This document shows, one piece after another, positions 43,721-52,559 of a DNA stretch of 64,000 bases (its first letter is position 1; each line of letters begins with the position of its first letter). The stretch comes from Rhodanobacteraceae bacterium (GTDB lineage: Bacteria > Pseudomonadota > Gammaproteobacteria > Xanthomonadales > Rhodanobacteraceae). The notes beneath the pieces were generated by a model. The model did not search any database. It saw only the letters and a list, made by a program, of their open reading frames with translations, and was not told the origin of the DNA. The position numbers and the translations under genes are program-made. The stretch spans positions 62,001 to 126,000 of the forward strand of contig JAACZU010000001.1 of NCBI GenBank assembly GCA_009996615.1. Direction: 5' to 3'.

Positions 43721-44967
43721 CAGGCGCCTCCCCGCAGCACGTCGACGGGCTCGACGCGCGCGGCGCGCCGCGCCGGCAGCAGCGCCGCGAACACCGAGGC
43801 GGCCATCGCCACGCCGGCGGCCAGCGCGAACTGCGGCCAGCCCCAGTCGATCGCGAGCGAGGTGAGGTCGGTGCTGCCGGGCAGGCGGAAGCGCAATCGC
43901 CCGAGCAGCACCATCAGCCCGCTGCCGAGCGCCAGCCCGAACAGGTCGCCGAGCAGCCCCATCAGCGCGCCCTGCAGCACGAAGATGCGCTCGACGTCGC
44001 GCGCGTGGAAGCCCATCGACTTCAGGATCGCGATGTCGCGCTGCTTCTCCATCACCACGGTCGAGATCACGTTGTAGATGCCGAACGCGGCCACCACCAG
44101 CACCGCGCCGACCACCGCGTACATGATGATCCGCCGCAGCAGCAGCGCGCTCATCAGGTCCTCGGACTGCTCCTGCCAAGAGATCGTCTTGTAGCCGATG
44201 TGGCGTTCGATCACGGCCGCCACGCTGCGCGCGAGGTCCGGATCGTCGAGCTTGATCAAGATGCTGTTGGCGCGATTGGGGCGGTCGAGCAGCGCCTGCA
44301 CGCGCTTGAGCGCGACGAACGCCTGCCCGGTATCCACGCTGGCGCGGCCGGTGTGGAACAGGCCGACGATCTTGAACACGCGGGTCTTCCCGGCGGTGCC
44401 GGCCACGGTCACGTTGCGCGACAGCGACAGGCTCATCACGCGCGCGATCTCGTCGCCGATGATGATGCCGTTCGGGTTGGCGATCAGGTCTGCGAGCGAG
44501 CCGGCCACCATGTAGTTGTCGATCGTCGACACTGTCGCGTATTCGGCCGCGACCACGCCGTTCAGCGTGATCGCGCGGTCCTTGCCGGCGAAGCTCACCA
44601 GCGCCTGGCCGGCCAGCACCGCGGAGGCGCGCAGGCCGGGCAGCGTGCGCAGGTACTGCAGGATCTGCGCGTAGCCGCGGATGCCGCGCGTCTCGGTTTC
44701 CGGCTTGACGTGGCGGATCTCGACCGCCCCGCCCGGATACGCCTGGCGCGCCGGCTGCACGGTCGGGTTGCGGAACTCGTCGACGATCGTGATGTGCGGC
44801 GAATTGTCGACCAGGCGCCGGATGAAGTCGTTCTCCGAGCCCTGCATCATGGCCGAGATCGACAGGAAGAACGACACGCCGAGCACGATGCCGAGCAGCG
44901 ACACGATGCTCTGGCGCCGGCGCGCGCGCAGGTGGCGCGAGGCGACCGCGGCGAGCAGGCCGATCAT
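43720..44967 (-). CDS. ABC transporter permease, FtsX/MacB (DevC) type
   Basis: A 415-residue permease. One membrane helix comes early (SIVSLLGIVLGVSFFLSIS), then a periplasmic domain of about 240 residues, then three helices at the C-terminus (AVVGAVLVVAAFGIYNVIST, MGLLGDLFGLALGSGLMVLL, FALAAGVAMAASVFAALLPA). This is the mechanotransmission architecture of FtsX/MacB/LolC. MEKQRDIAILKSMGF is a typical coupling-helix region. Start MIGLLAAVASRHLRARR overlaps the HlyD stop by 4 bases. Confidence 0.92.
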   Translation of the reverse strand: MIGLLAAVASRHLRARRRQSIVSLLGIVLGVSFFLSISAMMQGSENDFIRRLVDNSPHITIVDEFRNPTVQPARQAYPGGAVEIRHVKPETETRGIRGYAQILQYLRTLPGLRASAVLAGQALVSFAGKDRAITLNGVVAAEYATVSTIDNYMVAGSLADLIANPNGIIIGDEIARVMSLSLSRNVTVAGTAGKTRVFKIVGLFHTGRASVDTGQAFVALKRVQALLDRPNRANSILIKLDDPDLARSVAAVIERHIGYKTISWQEQSEDLMSALLLRRIIMYAVVGAVLVVAAFGIYNVISTVVMEKQRDIAILKSMGFHARDVERIFVLQGALMGLLGDLFGLALGSGLMVLLGRLRFRLPGSTDLTSLAIDWGWPQFALAAGVAMAASVFAALLPARRAARVEPVDVLRGGA

Positions 44968-46061
44968 GGCGAGGCTCCGGTCGGAAATGGCACCAGCTGC
45001 GCACGCACGCGCCGGCCGGCCTGCGCCCAGTCCGGCGGTTCGGCGACGACGCTGTCGTCGGCGCCGACGCCGTGCACGATCTCCACGCGCAGGTCGCCGT
45101 GCGCGCCGATCTCGACTGGCTGCGCTGCAAGCCGGCCATCGCGCACGCACCAGACGCGGCCCGCGACGACCGCGCTGGCCGGCAGCAGCAGCGCGTCGGG
45201 GTTCTCGCGCGTCACGATGTTCGTCTCGGCCGTCATGCCGGTCAGCAGCGGCACCGGCTCGCTGAAGCCGATGCGCACGCGATAGCTGCGCGCGGTCGGA
45301 TCGCCCTTCGGCGTGATGCTCTGCACGCGGCCGTGGAAGACGCGGCCGGGAAACGCGTCGGCACGGATCAGCACGGGCTGGCCCGGCGCGACGCGCGCGA
45401 TGTCCTCCTCGTCGACCTCGGCCGAGATCCGCGGCGGCGAATCGACCGCAACCCAGAACACGACCTGGTTCACCGCGATCAGCTCGCCGACCTCGCCGTC
45501 GCGGTGGATCACGGTGCCGTCGGCCGGCGCGAGCAGGCGCGCGTAACCCAGCTCGGCCGCCGCCTTCGCGCTGGCCGCGGCGGCCGCCTGCCAGTCCGTG
45601 CGCGCCTTGTCGTGGATCGCGCGCGCGATCAGGCCGCGCTTGAGCAGCGCGGCGTCGCGCTCGTAGTCGCTCTTCGCGAACGCCTCCTGCGAGCGCAGTT
45701 GCGCCAGCGCGTTAACGAGGTCGGTGTCCTCGAGCCGGCCAAGTTGCTGCCCCTTGTGCACGCGCTGCCCCTCGTCGGCGTCCAGTTCGACCAGCCGCCC
45801 GGGCAGGCGCGCGGCGATCGGCAGCATCACCGACGGTTCGACCGTGCCGGTCGCGTAGACCGCCTCGACGGCCGGGCCACGCACCGGATGCACGACCTCG
45901 ACCGCCGGCGGCAGCCACAGCCATGCACCGACGGCGGCGGCGACCATCACGGCGATCGCCAGCGTGATCCAGACGGAGCGGGGTGGCAGGCGCAAAGGCG
46001 GCTCAGATGAACGGATGGGCCGATCAAACCAGCGCCGCGCAATGAGCGGGTTGACCTGCAT
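44964..46061 (-). CDS. HlyD-family periplasmic adaptor of ABC exporter (DevB-like)
   Basis: A protein of up to 365 residues. It has one N-terminal membrane helix (VWITLAIAVMVAAAVGAWLW), then lipoyl/barrel-sandwich halves (PGRLVELDADEGQRVHKGQQ and LLAPADGTVIHRDGEVGELI) around a coiled-coil hairpin, and a C-terminal beta-barrel. It links the inner-membrane permease to an outer channel; no TolC gene is in the window. The ATG at 46061 lies inside the FNR-like palindrome 46051-46064. If that site is real, the true start is downstream, for example the TTG at 45995 just before the membrane helix. Confidence 0.9.
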   Translation of the reverse strand: MQVNPLIARRWFDRPIRSSEPPLRLPPRSVWITLAIAVMVAAAVGAWLWLPPAVEVVHPVRGPAVEAVYATGTVEPSVMLPIAARLPGRLVELDADEGQRVHKGQQLGRLEDTDLVNALAQLRSQEAFAKSDYERDAALLKRGLIARAIHDKARTDWQAAAAASAKAAAELGYARLLAPADGTVIHRDGEVGELIAVNQVVFWVAVDSPPRISAEVDEEDIARVAPGQPVLIRADAFPGRVFHGRVQSITPKGDPTARSYRVRIGFSEPVPLLTGMTAETNIVTRENPDALLLPASAVVAGRVWCVRDGRLAAQPVEIGAHGDLRVEIVHGVGADDSVVAEPPDWAQAGRRVRAQLVPFPTGASP

Positions 46062-46064
46062 CAA
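46051..46064 (-). promoter_or_regulatory. FNR/ANR-like site upstream of the HlyD-type exporter genes
   Basis: TTGACCTGCATCAA (minus strand TTGATGCAGGTCAA) fits TTGAT-N4-ATCAA with one base off. TTTGAT on the minus strand at 46028-46023 is centred about 32 bp downstream, which would place the site at about -41.5. Confidence 0.65.
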
Positions 46065-46113
46065 GCCTGCGTACAAGCGCCGGCCGGCGAGATGCCTTTG
46101 CCGGCGAGACGCA

Positions 46114-46195
46114 ACAGCATCGCGGCTTCCGCCGCTCCCACCGAAAGCGACGCATAGTTTCTCCTGTGGGAGCGCCGGAAGGCGCGATGCTTTTG
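46114..46195. repeat. GGGAGCG/GCGATGCT paired repeat
   Basis: CAGCATCGCGGCTTCCGCCG and, facing it, TGTGGGAGCGCCGGAAGGCG with GCGATGCTTTT. It separates the acyl ligase fusion gene from the exporter genes. Confidence 0.8.
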
Positions 46196-46266
46196 GGCCG
46201 AAGCCCAAAGAGGCGGATCGAGGCTGCGCGGGACAGTTCTCCCATGGCGATTGTCCAGCTTGTCCC

Positions 46267-49080
46267 TCAGCCTTCGGAAAGCACGAAACCCGCTTCGCGC
46301 GCATCCGGCTCGCCGCTGTGCTCGAGCAGGAACGCGCGCGCGTCGGCGGACAGGCGCAGCGCGTCGTGCCAGGTGTCGAGGTCGGCGTGTGTCGGTATCG
46401 CCGGGCCGAACGTGGCCGCGAGCGGCACGTGGCGCGGGAACCAGTCGCCGTCGCGCAGCGCCGCGCGTGTGCCGCGCAGCGCGACCGGCACCACCGCCCG
46501 GCCGGCCTGGTGCGCGGCCATGAACGCGCCGAGATGGAACGGCAGCAGACCCGGCATGCGCCGTAGCGTTCCTTCGGGGAAGAACAGCACGTCGCCGCCG
46601 GCGGCCGCGCGCTGCACCGCCGCGATCGCGCGTTCGCTGTCGAAGCGGTCGACGAACACCGCGCCGAGCCGGCGCAGCAGCAGGCCGAGCAGCGCGAATC
46701 GCGCGAGTTCCGCCTTGGCCATGAACGCGACCGGGCGCGGCAGCACGCGCACCAGCAGCAGCGCGTCGAGGTAGCTGGCGTGATTGGCGACGAAGATGCA
46801 CGGGCCGGCCGGCAACGCGGCGCGTTCGATCGCCAGCGGCACCGCCAGGCCACGGCGCAGCAGTTCGAGCAGGCCGCGCACCGCGCGCCAGCGCGCGCCA
46901 AGCGTGGGCAGCCCCAGCACCGCGAGCGCGGCCGGCAGCGCGAGCAGGCCGAGCAGCGTCCACGCCCAGCCGGCGAACGCGGCCGCGCGCAGCCGCTGCA
47001 GCCGGTGCCGCGCGTTCTCGAGTGCGCCGCGCAGCAGCACGCGCGGCAGGTGGTAGCGGTCCGGCGCGCCGAGGCGGCCGCCTTCCCACGCCTCGCGGCA
47101 GGCGGCGCGGCGCAGCTTGCCGCTGGAGGTCTTCAGCACGGTGCCCGGCGCGGCCAGCACGACCTCGTCGGCCGGCGCGCCGGCGCTGGCGTCGCAGACC
47201 GCGTTGATGCGCGCGGCCAGCGCGGCGCGCGCGGCCGCATCGGCCAGGCGCGTCTCGGCGACCACGACCAGCCGCTCGGTGCCTTCGCGCGGCGCGTGGC
47301 TGCCGAACACCGCGACGCGGCCGCGGCGCACGCCGGCGAGGTCGCCGACTGCGGCCTCGATGGCCTGCGGGTGGATGTGGCGGCCGGCGCGGATGATCAG
47401 GTCCTTGACGCGGCCGGTCAGGTACAGCTCGCCGGCGTGCACGAAGCCGAGGTCGCCGGTGTCGAGCCAGGCGCCGTGGCGCAGCCGCGCGCTGGCCGCG
47501 TCGGCGTGGTAGTAGCCCAGGCACGCCGACGGCCCCTGGAACTGCACGCCGCCCTGGCGACCGTCCGGCAGCTCGTGGTCGCCGGCGTCGACGATGCGCA
47601 CCTGGTAGCCGGGCAGCGGGGCGCCGCAAGAGACGAATTCGAGTGCGGCCTGCGTGCCGCTAGCCGGTGCGGCCTCGCCGCGCTCGAGGAAGCGGTCGCG
47701 CGCGACCGCCAGCACGCGCGGGCCGCGGTCGAGCGGCGGGAACGTCAGCGCAAGCGCGGATTCGGCCAGCCCGTAGACCGGGAACAGCGCCTCGCGGCGC
47801 AGGCCGTACCGCGCCATGCGGGCGTGGAAGCCCACCAGCGTCTGCGCAAAGATCGGCTCCGCGCCACAGAACGCGAGCCGCAGGCGATCCAGCCGCAGGC
47901 CGTCGAGGTCGGCGTCGGCGATGCGGTGCGTGCACAGCTCGAACGCGAAGTTCGGCGCCGCCGACATCGTCGCCTCGTAGCGGTGGATCGCCCACAGCCA
48001 GCGCTGCGGGCGCAGCAGGAACGTCTGCGGCGGCATCAGCACCAGCGGCGTGCCGAAATACAGGCTGCCGAGCCAGGCGCCGATCAAGCCCATGTCGTGG
48101 TACAGCGGCAGCCAGCTGACGAAGCGGTCGCCGGCCTCGATGCGCACCGCCGCGCCCATCGCGCGGATGTTTGCCAAGAGGTGCGCATGCGTCAGCATCA
48201 CGCCTTTCGGATCCGCGGTGCTGCCGGAGGTGTACTGCAGCAGCGCAAGCGCGTCGGCGGCGAGCACGGCCGGCTCGGCGAGCGCGTCGCCGCCATGCGT
48301 GAGTTCGGCCACGGTGACGACGTGCTCGACCGGGCCGGTCAGGCCACGCACGAGGTGGCGGTGCGCGTGCACCGCCGGGCTGGTGACCAGCACGCGCGCC
48401 TCGCAATTGCGCAGGATGCCGGCCTGGCGGCGCCAGAACTCGCCCAGCTCGCCCGGCCGCAGCGGCGGATACAGCGGCACCGGCACGCCGCCGCCGAGCA
48501 GCACGCCAAAGAACGCGGCGAGGAAGTCCGGATGCGTCGGCTGCATCAGCGCGACCGGCGCACCGGGCGTGATTCCGAGCCGCTGCAGGCCGCCGGCGAT
48601 CGCCAGCGCGGCGGCCCGCAGCGCGCCGAACGTGAGTTCGTGGCCGTCGGCCTCGCCACCCTCGAAGCGCACGTGCAATTGCGCCGGCCGGCGTGTTGCA
48701 TGCCAGGCCAGCACGTCGGCGAGCGTGTGCGCTTCGAGCGGCGGATCGAGCGTCATGGGGCCGGGTACGGCGGGCGGCGCGAGCGTGATCGGCGCCTCGC
48801 GCGGGCGCGCTTGCGTGAATGCGCGCAGCAGGTCGGCCGGCGTCTCCGCTGCCAGACCTTGCTGCTCGGGCAGCAGCGCGTGGAAGCGGTTCTCCAGCCG
48901 CGCCAGCAGCTCGATGCGGGTCAGGCTGTCGAGGCCGAGGTCGCGGCCGAGGCGCGCATCGAGCCGCACCGCCGTGGGCGGCGCATCAGGATGCAGCTCC
49001 GCCAGCAGGCGCGCGATCTCGGCGAGCAGCATCTGCTCGGGAGCATCGCCTGCTGCGTCCGGACGGGACGGTTGCGCCAT
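46267..49080 (-). CDS. ACP - acyl-AMP ligase (FAAL-like) - PlsC acyltransferase fusion
   Basis: A 937-residue three-domain protein. Residues about 15-95 are an acyl carrier domain (LGRDLGLDSLTRIELLARLE, Ser 52 for phosphopantetheine). Residues about 115-640 are an adenylating domain closest in look to fatty acyl-AMP ligases (LLQYTSGSTADPKGVMLTHA, SWLPLYHDMGLIGAW, SAAPNFAFELC, FPVYGLAESALAL, WLDTGDLGF). Residues about 730-900 are a membrane-linked PlsC domain (FVANHASYLDALLL, FFPEGTLRRMPGLLPF). It could activate a fatty acid, load it on its own ACP and pass it to a glycerolipid-like acceptor. Downstream on the same strand is a DevBCA-like exporter. Product unknown. Confidence 0.9.
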   Translation of the reverse strand: MAQPSRPDAAGDAPEQMLLAEIARLLAELHPDAPPTAVRLDARLGRDLGLDSLTRIELLARLENRFHALLPEQQGLAAETPADLLRAFTQARPREAPITLAPPAVPGPMTLDPPLEAHTLADVLAWHATRRPAQLHVRFEGGEADGHELTFGALRAAALAIAGGLQRLGITPGAPVALMQPTHPDFLAAFFGVLLGGGVPVPLYPPLRPGELGEFWRRQAGILRNCEARVLVTSPAVHAHRHLVRGLTGPVEHVVTVAELTHGGDALAEPAVLAADALALLQYTSGSTADPKGVMLTHAHLLANIRAMGAAVRIEAGDRFVSWLPLYHDMGLIGAWLGSLYFGTPLVLMPPQTFLLRPQRWLWAIHRYEATMSAAPNFAFELCTHRIADADLDGLRLDRLRLAFCGAEPIFAQTLVGFHARMARYGLRREALFPVYGLAESALALTFPPLDRGPRVLAVARDRFLERGEAAPASGTQAALEFVSCGAPLPGYQVRIVDAGDHELPDGRQGGVQFQGPSACLGYYHADAASARLRHGAWLDTGDLGFVHAGELYLTGRVKDLIIRAGRHIHPQAIEAAVGDLAGVRRGRVAVFGSHAPREGTERLVVVAETRLADAAARAALAARINAVCDASAGAPADEVVLAAPGTVLKTSSGKLRRAACREAWEGGRLGAPDRYHLPRVLLRGALENARHRLQRLRAAAFAGWAWTLLGLLALPAALAVLGLPTLGARWRAVRGLLELLRRGLAVPLAIERAALPAGPCIFVANHASYLDALLLVRVLPRPVAFMAKAELARFALLGLLLRRLGAVFVDRFDSERAIAAVQRAAAGGDVLFFPEGTLRRMPGLLPFHLGAFMAAHQAGRAVVPVALRGTRAALRDGDWFPRHVPLAATFGPAIPTHADLDTWHDALRLSADARAFLLEHSGEPDAREAGFVLSEG

Positions 49081-49148
49081 GGTTTGCCTCGGTCCGCTCG
49101 TGGCCCCCGGGGCCGCGAAATCAATACGCGTGCAGTCCTGCGCATTTA

Positions 49149-49188
49149 GCCCTCCCCTTCAAGGGGAGGGTTGGGTGGGGATGGTGAT
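49149..49188. repeat. CTCCCCTTCAAGGGGAGGG repeat
   Basis: Same orientation as the 7.85 and 42.9 kb copies, with the TTGGGTGGGGATGGTG tail. As at 7.9 kb, it is followed within 30 bp by the GCATCCCTGC-type repeat, so the two elements travel as a composite. Confidence 0.9.
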
Positions 49189-49209
49189 GGTTCTTGTGCC
49201 AAGCGTCGT

Positions 49210-49530
49210 CGCGAAAACCGACCCGCATCCCTGCGTTTTCCGCTCGCATCCCTGCGAGCGGGTTACTTCTCTTGACTCCGGGCATCCTGCCCTCCGCCCC
49301 TTCGGGGCCGGCTCCGCCGTTCGCGCCGCTCCTGCGGCGCAGTGCGTGTCCAAAGAGAAGTAACCAAGAGAAAGGACACCCCAACAGCGGCGCCCTCCGG
49401 GCATCCTGCCCTGCGGGTACGTGGTCGCCGGCCGGGGTTCGCCGACGGCACCTCCGTGTGCCGACGGCGAACGCGCGCGCATCGTGCGCGCGCTCCTTCG
49501 GGCTGATCCGTCCGGCGCCCACCGCCGCTG
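49210..49530. repeat. Long dispersed repeat with ACTTCTCTT/AAGAGAAGT arms
   Basis: Begins with CGACCCGCATCCCTGCG and GAGCGGGTTACTTCTCTT, includes a GGGCATCCTGCCCT block twice, and has AAAGAGAAGTAACCAAGAGA then AAGGACACCCCAACAGCGGC. The AGTAACCAAGAGAAAGGACA lead is a known type of dispersed element in Xanthomonadales. The copy at 7.92 kb lacks the middle part. Confidence 0.75.
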
Positions 49531-49666
49531 AAAGGGGACCCGGAAGAGCAGCGCGCTCCTGCGCGCAGAAGCCATAGCCACAGCGACCACGGCCCAGCGT
49601 CGACAGTTTGGACGGCTCAGGCACCCGCATGATGCGCCTTTCCGCTCGTGCCGCGGCGGCGCCGGC

Positions 49667-49680
49667 TTGATCCAGATCAT
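49667..49680 (+). promoter_or_regulatory. FNR/ANR-like site upstream of mgtA
   Basis: TTGATCCAGATCAT matches TTGAT-N4-ATCAA except the last base. GATGCT at 49702-49707 is at -10 distance from it, though weak. The mgtA start follows at 49723. Confidence 0.55.
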
Positions 49681-49722
49681 GCGCACGCGCCCGACACCGG
49701 CGATGCTCGCGCGGTGCAAACG

Positions 49723-52287
49723 ATGCCGGGCCAGCAGGAGGCGGTTGCGGGGGAGGCGGCGTCCGCTGCGCCGTGGTCGCTCGCGCATGCGCCGGTCGAG
49801 GCGCTGCTCGCCGCGCTGGCCAGCACGCCGGACGGGCTGACTGGCGCCGAGGCGGCGCGCCGGCTCGGCGTGTATGGGCCGAACCAGCCGGCGCCACGCC
49901 AGCGTGGCGCCGGCATCGTCGCGCTGCTGTCGTTCTTCGCCAATCCGCTGGTGCTGATACTGCTGCTGTCGGCGGGCGTGTCGGCGTTCCTGCACGACGT
50001 CGTTGGTTCGACCATCATCGTCGTGATCGTGCTGCTCAGCGTGGTCGTGAACTTCCTGCAGAGCTACCGCTCGCAGCGCGCCGCCGACCGCCTGCGCGAG
50101 GAGGTCGCGCCGACCGCGACGGCCTTGCGCGACGGCCACTGGAGCGAGGTCGCGCGGCGCACGCTGGTGCCCGGCGACGTGATCCGCCTGTCCACCGGCG
50201 ACCAGGTGCCGGCCGATGCGCGCCTGCTCGAAAGCCATGACCTGCACGTGCAGCAGGCCGCGCTGACCGGCGAGTCGGCACCGGCCGAGAAGCAGGCGGT
50301 CGCGCAGCCCGGGCCGCAGGCCGAGCTCGCCGGCGCCGAGCACCTGGTGTTCCTCGGCACCTCGGTCGTGGCCGGTACCGCGACCGCGGTGGTGCTGGCG
50401 ACCGGCCGCGCCACCGCGTTCGGCGACATCGCCGCGTCCTTGCGCGAGCGCCCGCCGGAGACCGAGTTCGAGCGCGGCCTGGCCGGCTTCGCGCAGCTGA
50501 TCATGCGCACGGTCGTGTTCCTCGTGCTGTTCACGCTGCTGGCCAGCGTCGTGCTCGGGCGCAATCCGCTCGAGTCGCTGCTGTTCGCGGTCGCGCTCGC
50601 TGTCGGGCTGACGCCGGAGTTCCTGCCGATGATCACGACGGTCACGCTCGCGCAGGGCGCGGTGCGCATGGCGCGGCGCCGCGTCATCGTCAAGCACCTC
50701 GCCGCGATCGAGGACTTCGGCAGCATGAACGTGCTGCTCAGCGACAAGACCGGCACGCTGACCACCGCGCAGACCGTGCTCGAAGCGGCGTTGCGGCCCG
50801 ACGGCGCGGCCGGTCCAGAACCGCTGCGCCTGGCCCGCCTGAACAGCCGCTTCCAGACCGGCCTGCGCAGCCCGCTCGACGATGCCATCCTGGCGCAGCC
50901 GGATGCCGATGCCGATGCCACGTGGCGCAAGGTCGACGAAGTGCCGTTCGACTTCGAGCGGCGCCGGCTGTCGGTCGTGGTCGAAGATGGGCGTCGGCGC
51001 CTGCTGGTCGTCAAGGGCGCGCCGGAATCGGTGCTGGCCGTGTGCCGGCACTGCGACAGCGGGGCAGGGGTGGGCGAACTCGACGCGGTCGCGCAGGCGC
51101 GCGCGCTGGAGCTGGTCGAGGCGGCCGGCAACCGCGGCTCGCGCGTGCTCGCGCTCGCCTGGCGCGAGGTGCCGGTGCAGGCGCGCTACGGCGCCGCCGA
51201 CGAGGCCGGCCTGGTGCTGGCCGGCTTCCTCGTGTTCGCCGATCCGGTCATCGCCGGCGTGGCCGAGACGCTGCGCGCGCTGCGCCGCGACGGCCTGCAC
51301 CTGAAGATCCTCAGCGGCGACAACGAGCGCGTGGTGCGCCACGTCTGCGCCGAGGTCGGCCTGGACGTGCACCGGCTCGTGCTCGGCGCGCAGCTGGAGC
51401 CGCTCGGTGATGCCGCGCTCGGCGTGCTGGCCGAGCGCACCACGGTGTTCGCGCGCGTGTCGCCGGCGCAGAAGCACCGCATCGTGCTGGCGCTGAAGCG
51501 GCGCGGCCACGTCGTCGGCTTCCTCGGCGACGGCATCAACGATGCGCCGTCGCTGCACGCGGCCGACGTCGGCATCTCGGTCATGAACGCGGTCGACGTG
51601 GCCAAGGACGCGGCCGACATCATCCTGCGTGAACGCGACCTGCGCGTGCTGCACGACGGCGTGATCGAGGGGCGCAAGGCGTTCGCGAACGTCATGAAGT
51701 ACCTGCTGATGGGCACCAGCAGCAACTTCGGCAACATGTTCAGCATGGCCGGCGGCGTGCTGTTCCTGCCGTTCCTGCCGATGCTGTCGATGCAGATCCT
51801 GCTCAACAACTTCCTCTACGACCTGGCCCAGGTCACGATTCCGACCGACAACGTCGATGCCGCGTGGGTGCGCCGGCCGCAGCGCTGGAACGTGCGCCAG
51901 ATCCGCAACTTCATGCTGCTGATCGGGCCGATCAGCTCGCTCTACGACTTCCTCACGTTCTGGGTGTTGCTGCGCCTGTTCGACGCGTCCGAAGCGCTGT
52001 TCCACACCGGCTGGTTCGTCGAGTCGCTGGCGACGCAGACGCTGGTGTTGTTCGTGATCCGCACCGGCGACGTGCCATGGCGCAGCCGCCCCAGCCTGCC
52101 GCTGGTGCTGACCACGCTGGCGGTGGTCGCGTTCGGCTGCCTGCTGCCGGCCACGCCGCTGGCGCCACTGCTCGGCTTCGTGCCGCTGCCGGGGCGGTTC
52201 TTCGTGTTCCTGCTGGTCGCGACGCTGACCTACCTGGCGCTGGTGGAGTGGGCCAAGCGGCGCGTGTCGACGTTGCTGCGGCGGTGA
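49723..52287 (+). CDS. mgtA: Magnesium-transporting P-type ATPase (MgtA-like, P3B)
   Basis: An 854-residue P-ATPase. It has TGES in the actuator domain (near 182), TPEFLPMITTVTLAQGAV in helix 4, phosphorylation motif LLSDKTGTLTT (Asp near 341), KGAPESVL in the nucleotide domain, GDGINDAPSLHAADVG (near 602), and C-terminal SSNFGNMFSMAGGVLFLPFL with LPMLSMQILLNNFLYDLAQV. The last two blocks are specific to MgtA/MgtB magnesium importers. The first 70 residues differ from E. coli MgtA. No mgtL-like leader was recognised. The start at MPGQQEAVAG follows the FNR-like site; GTG 49714 is an alternative. Confidence 0.92.
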   Translation: MPGQQEAVAGEAASAAPWSLAHAPVEALLAALASTPDGLTGAEAARRLGVYGPNQPAPRQRGAGIVALLSFFANPLVLILLLSAGVSAFLHDVVGSTIIVVIVLLSVVVNFLQSYRSQRAADRLREEVAPTATALRDGHWSEVARRTLVPGDVIRLSTGDQVPADARLLESHDLHVQQAALTGESAPAEKQAVAQPGPQAELAGAEHLVFLGTSVVAGTATAVVLATGRATAFGDIAASLRERPPETEFERGLAGFAQLIMRTVVFLVLFTLLASVVLGRNPLESLLFAVALAVGLTPEFLPMITTVTLAQGAVRMARRRVIVKHLAAIEDFGSMNVLLSDKTGTLTTAQTVLEAALRPDGAAGPEPLRLARLNSRFQTGLRSPLDDAILAQPDADADATWRKVDEVPFDFERRRLSVVVEDGRRRLLVVKGAPESVLAVCRHCDSGAGVGELDAVAQARALELVEAAGNRGSRVLALAWREVPVQARYGAADEAGLVLAGFLVFADPVIAGVAETLRALRRDGLHLKILSGDNERVVRHVCAEVGLDVHRLVLGAQLEPLGDAALGVLAERTTVFARVSPAQKHRIVLALKRRGHVVGFLGDGINDAPSLHAADVGISVMNAVDVAKDAADIILRERDLRVLHDGVIEGRKAFANVMKYLLMGTSSNFGNMFSMAGGVLFLPFLPMLSMQILLNNFLYDLAQVTIPTDNVDAAWVRRPQRWNVRQIRNFMLLIGPISSLYDFLTFWVLLRLFDASEALFHTGWFVESLATQTLVLFVIRTGDVPWRSRPSLPLVLTTLAVVAFGCLLPATPLAPLLGFVPLPGRFFVFLLVATLTYLALVEWAKRRVSTLLRR

Positions 52288-52311
52288 TGCCCGCCATCCC
52301 GTGGTGCCGAG

Positions 52312-52373
52312 CAGGCTGGGCGCGCGCAGCGCGGCCGGCTGCGCTTCGCTTACCCGGTCTACTGGCTACTGGC
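52312..52373. repeat. GCAGGCTGGGCGCGCGCAGC repeat
   Basis: GAGCAGGCTGGGCGCGCGCA at the left edge closely matches 60292-60310. The right part differs (CTTACCCGGTCTACTGG). Confidence 0.55.
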
Positions 52374-52395
52374 TCCGTTTCGGCTTCGGCCCAAA

Positions 52396-52513
52396 AAGCA
52401 TCGCGGCTTCCGCCGCTCCCACAGGAGCAACGAAGCATGGCTTTCGGTGGGAGCGGCGGGAGCCGCGATGCTTTTGCGGAAGGCGCGCGTCGCGCCTGCC
52501 GGCGCTCCCACCA
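52396..52513. repeat. Three GGGAGCG/GCGATGCT half-repeats
   Basis: AAGCATCGCGGCTTCCGCCG, GGTGGGAGCGGCGGGAGCCG with GCGATGCTTTTG, and CGCGCCTGCCGGCGCTCCCA. They lie between the ends of mgtA and the flavodoxin gene. Confidence 0.8.
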
Positions 52514-52559
52514 GGCGGGCCATGACGAACGCGCCCACGGCGCTCCTGCACCGCCGGCA

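Larger units (their letters stand above)
49081..49722. other. Long intergenic stretch of repeats between divergent genes
   Basis: 642 bp between the ACP-ligase-PlsC gene and mgtA. It holds a CTCCCC repeat, a long ACTTCTCTT-type repeat, and an FNR-like site next to mgtA. I see no supported coding sequence. Confidence 0.65.
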
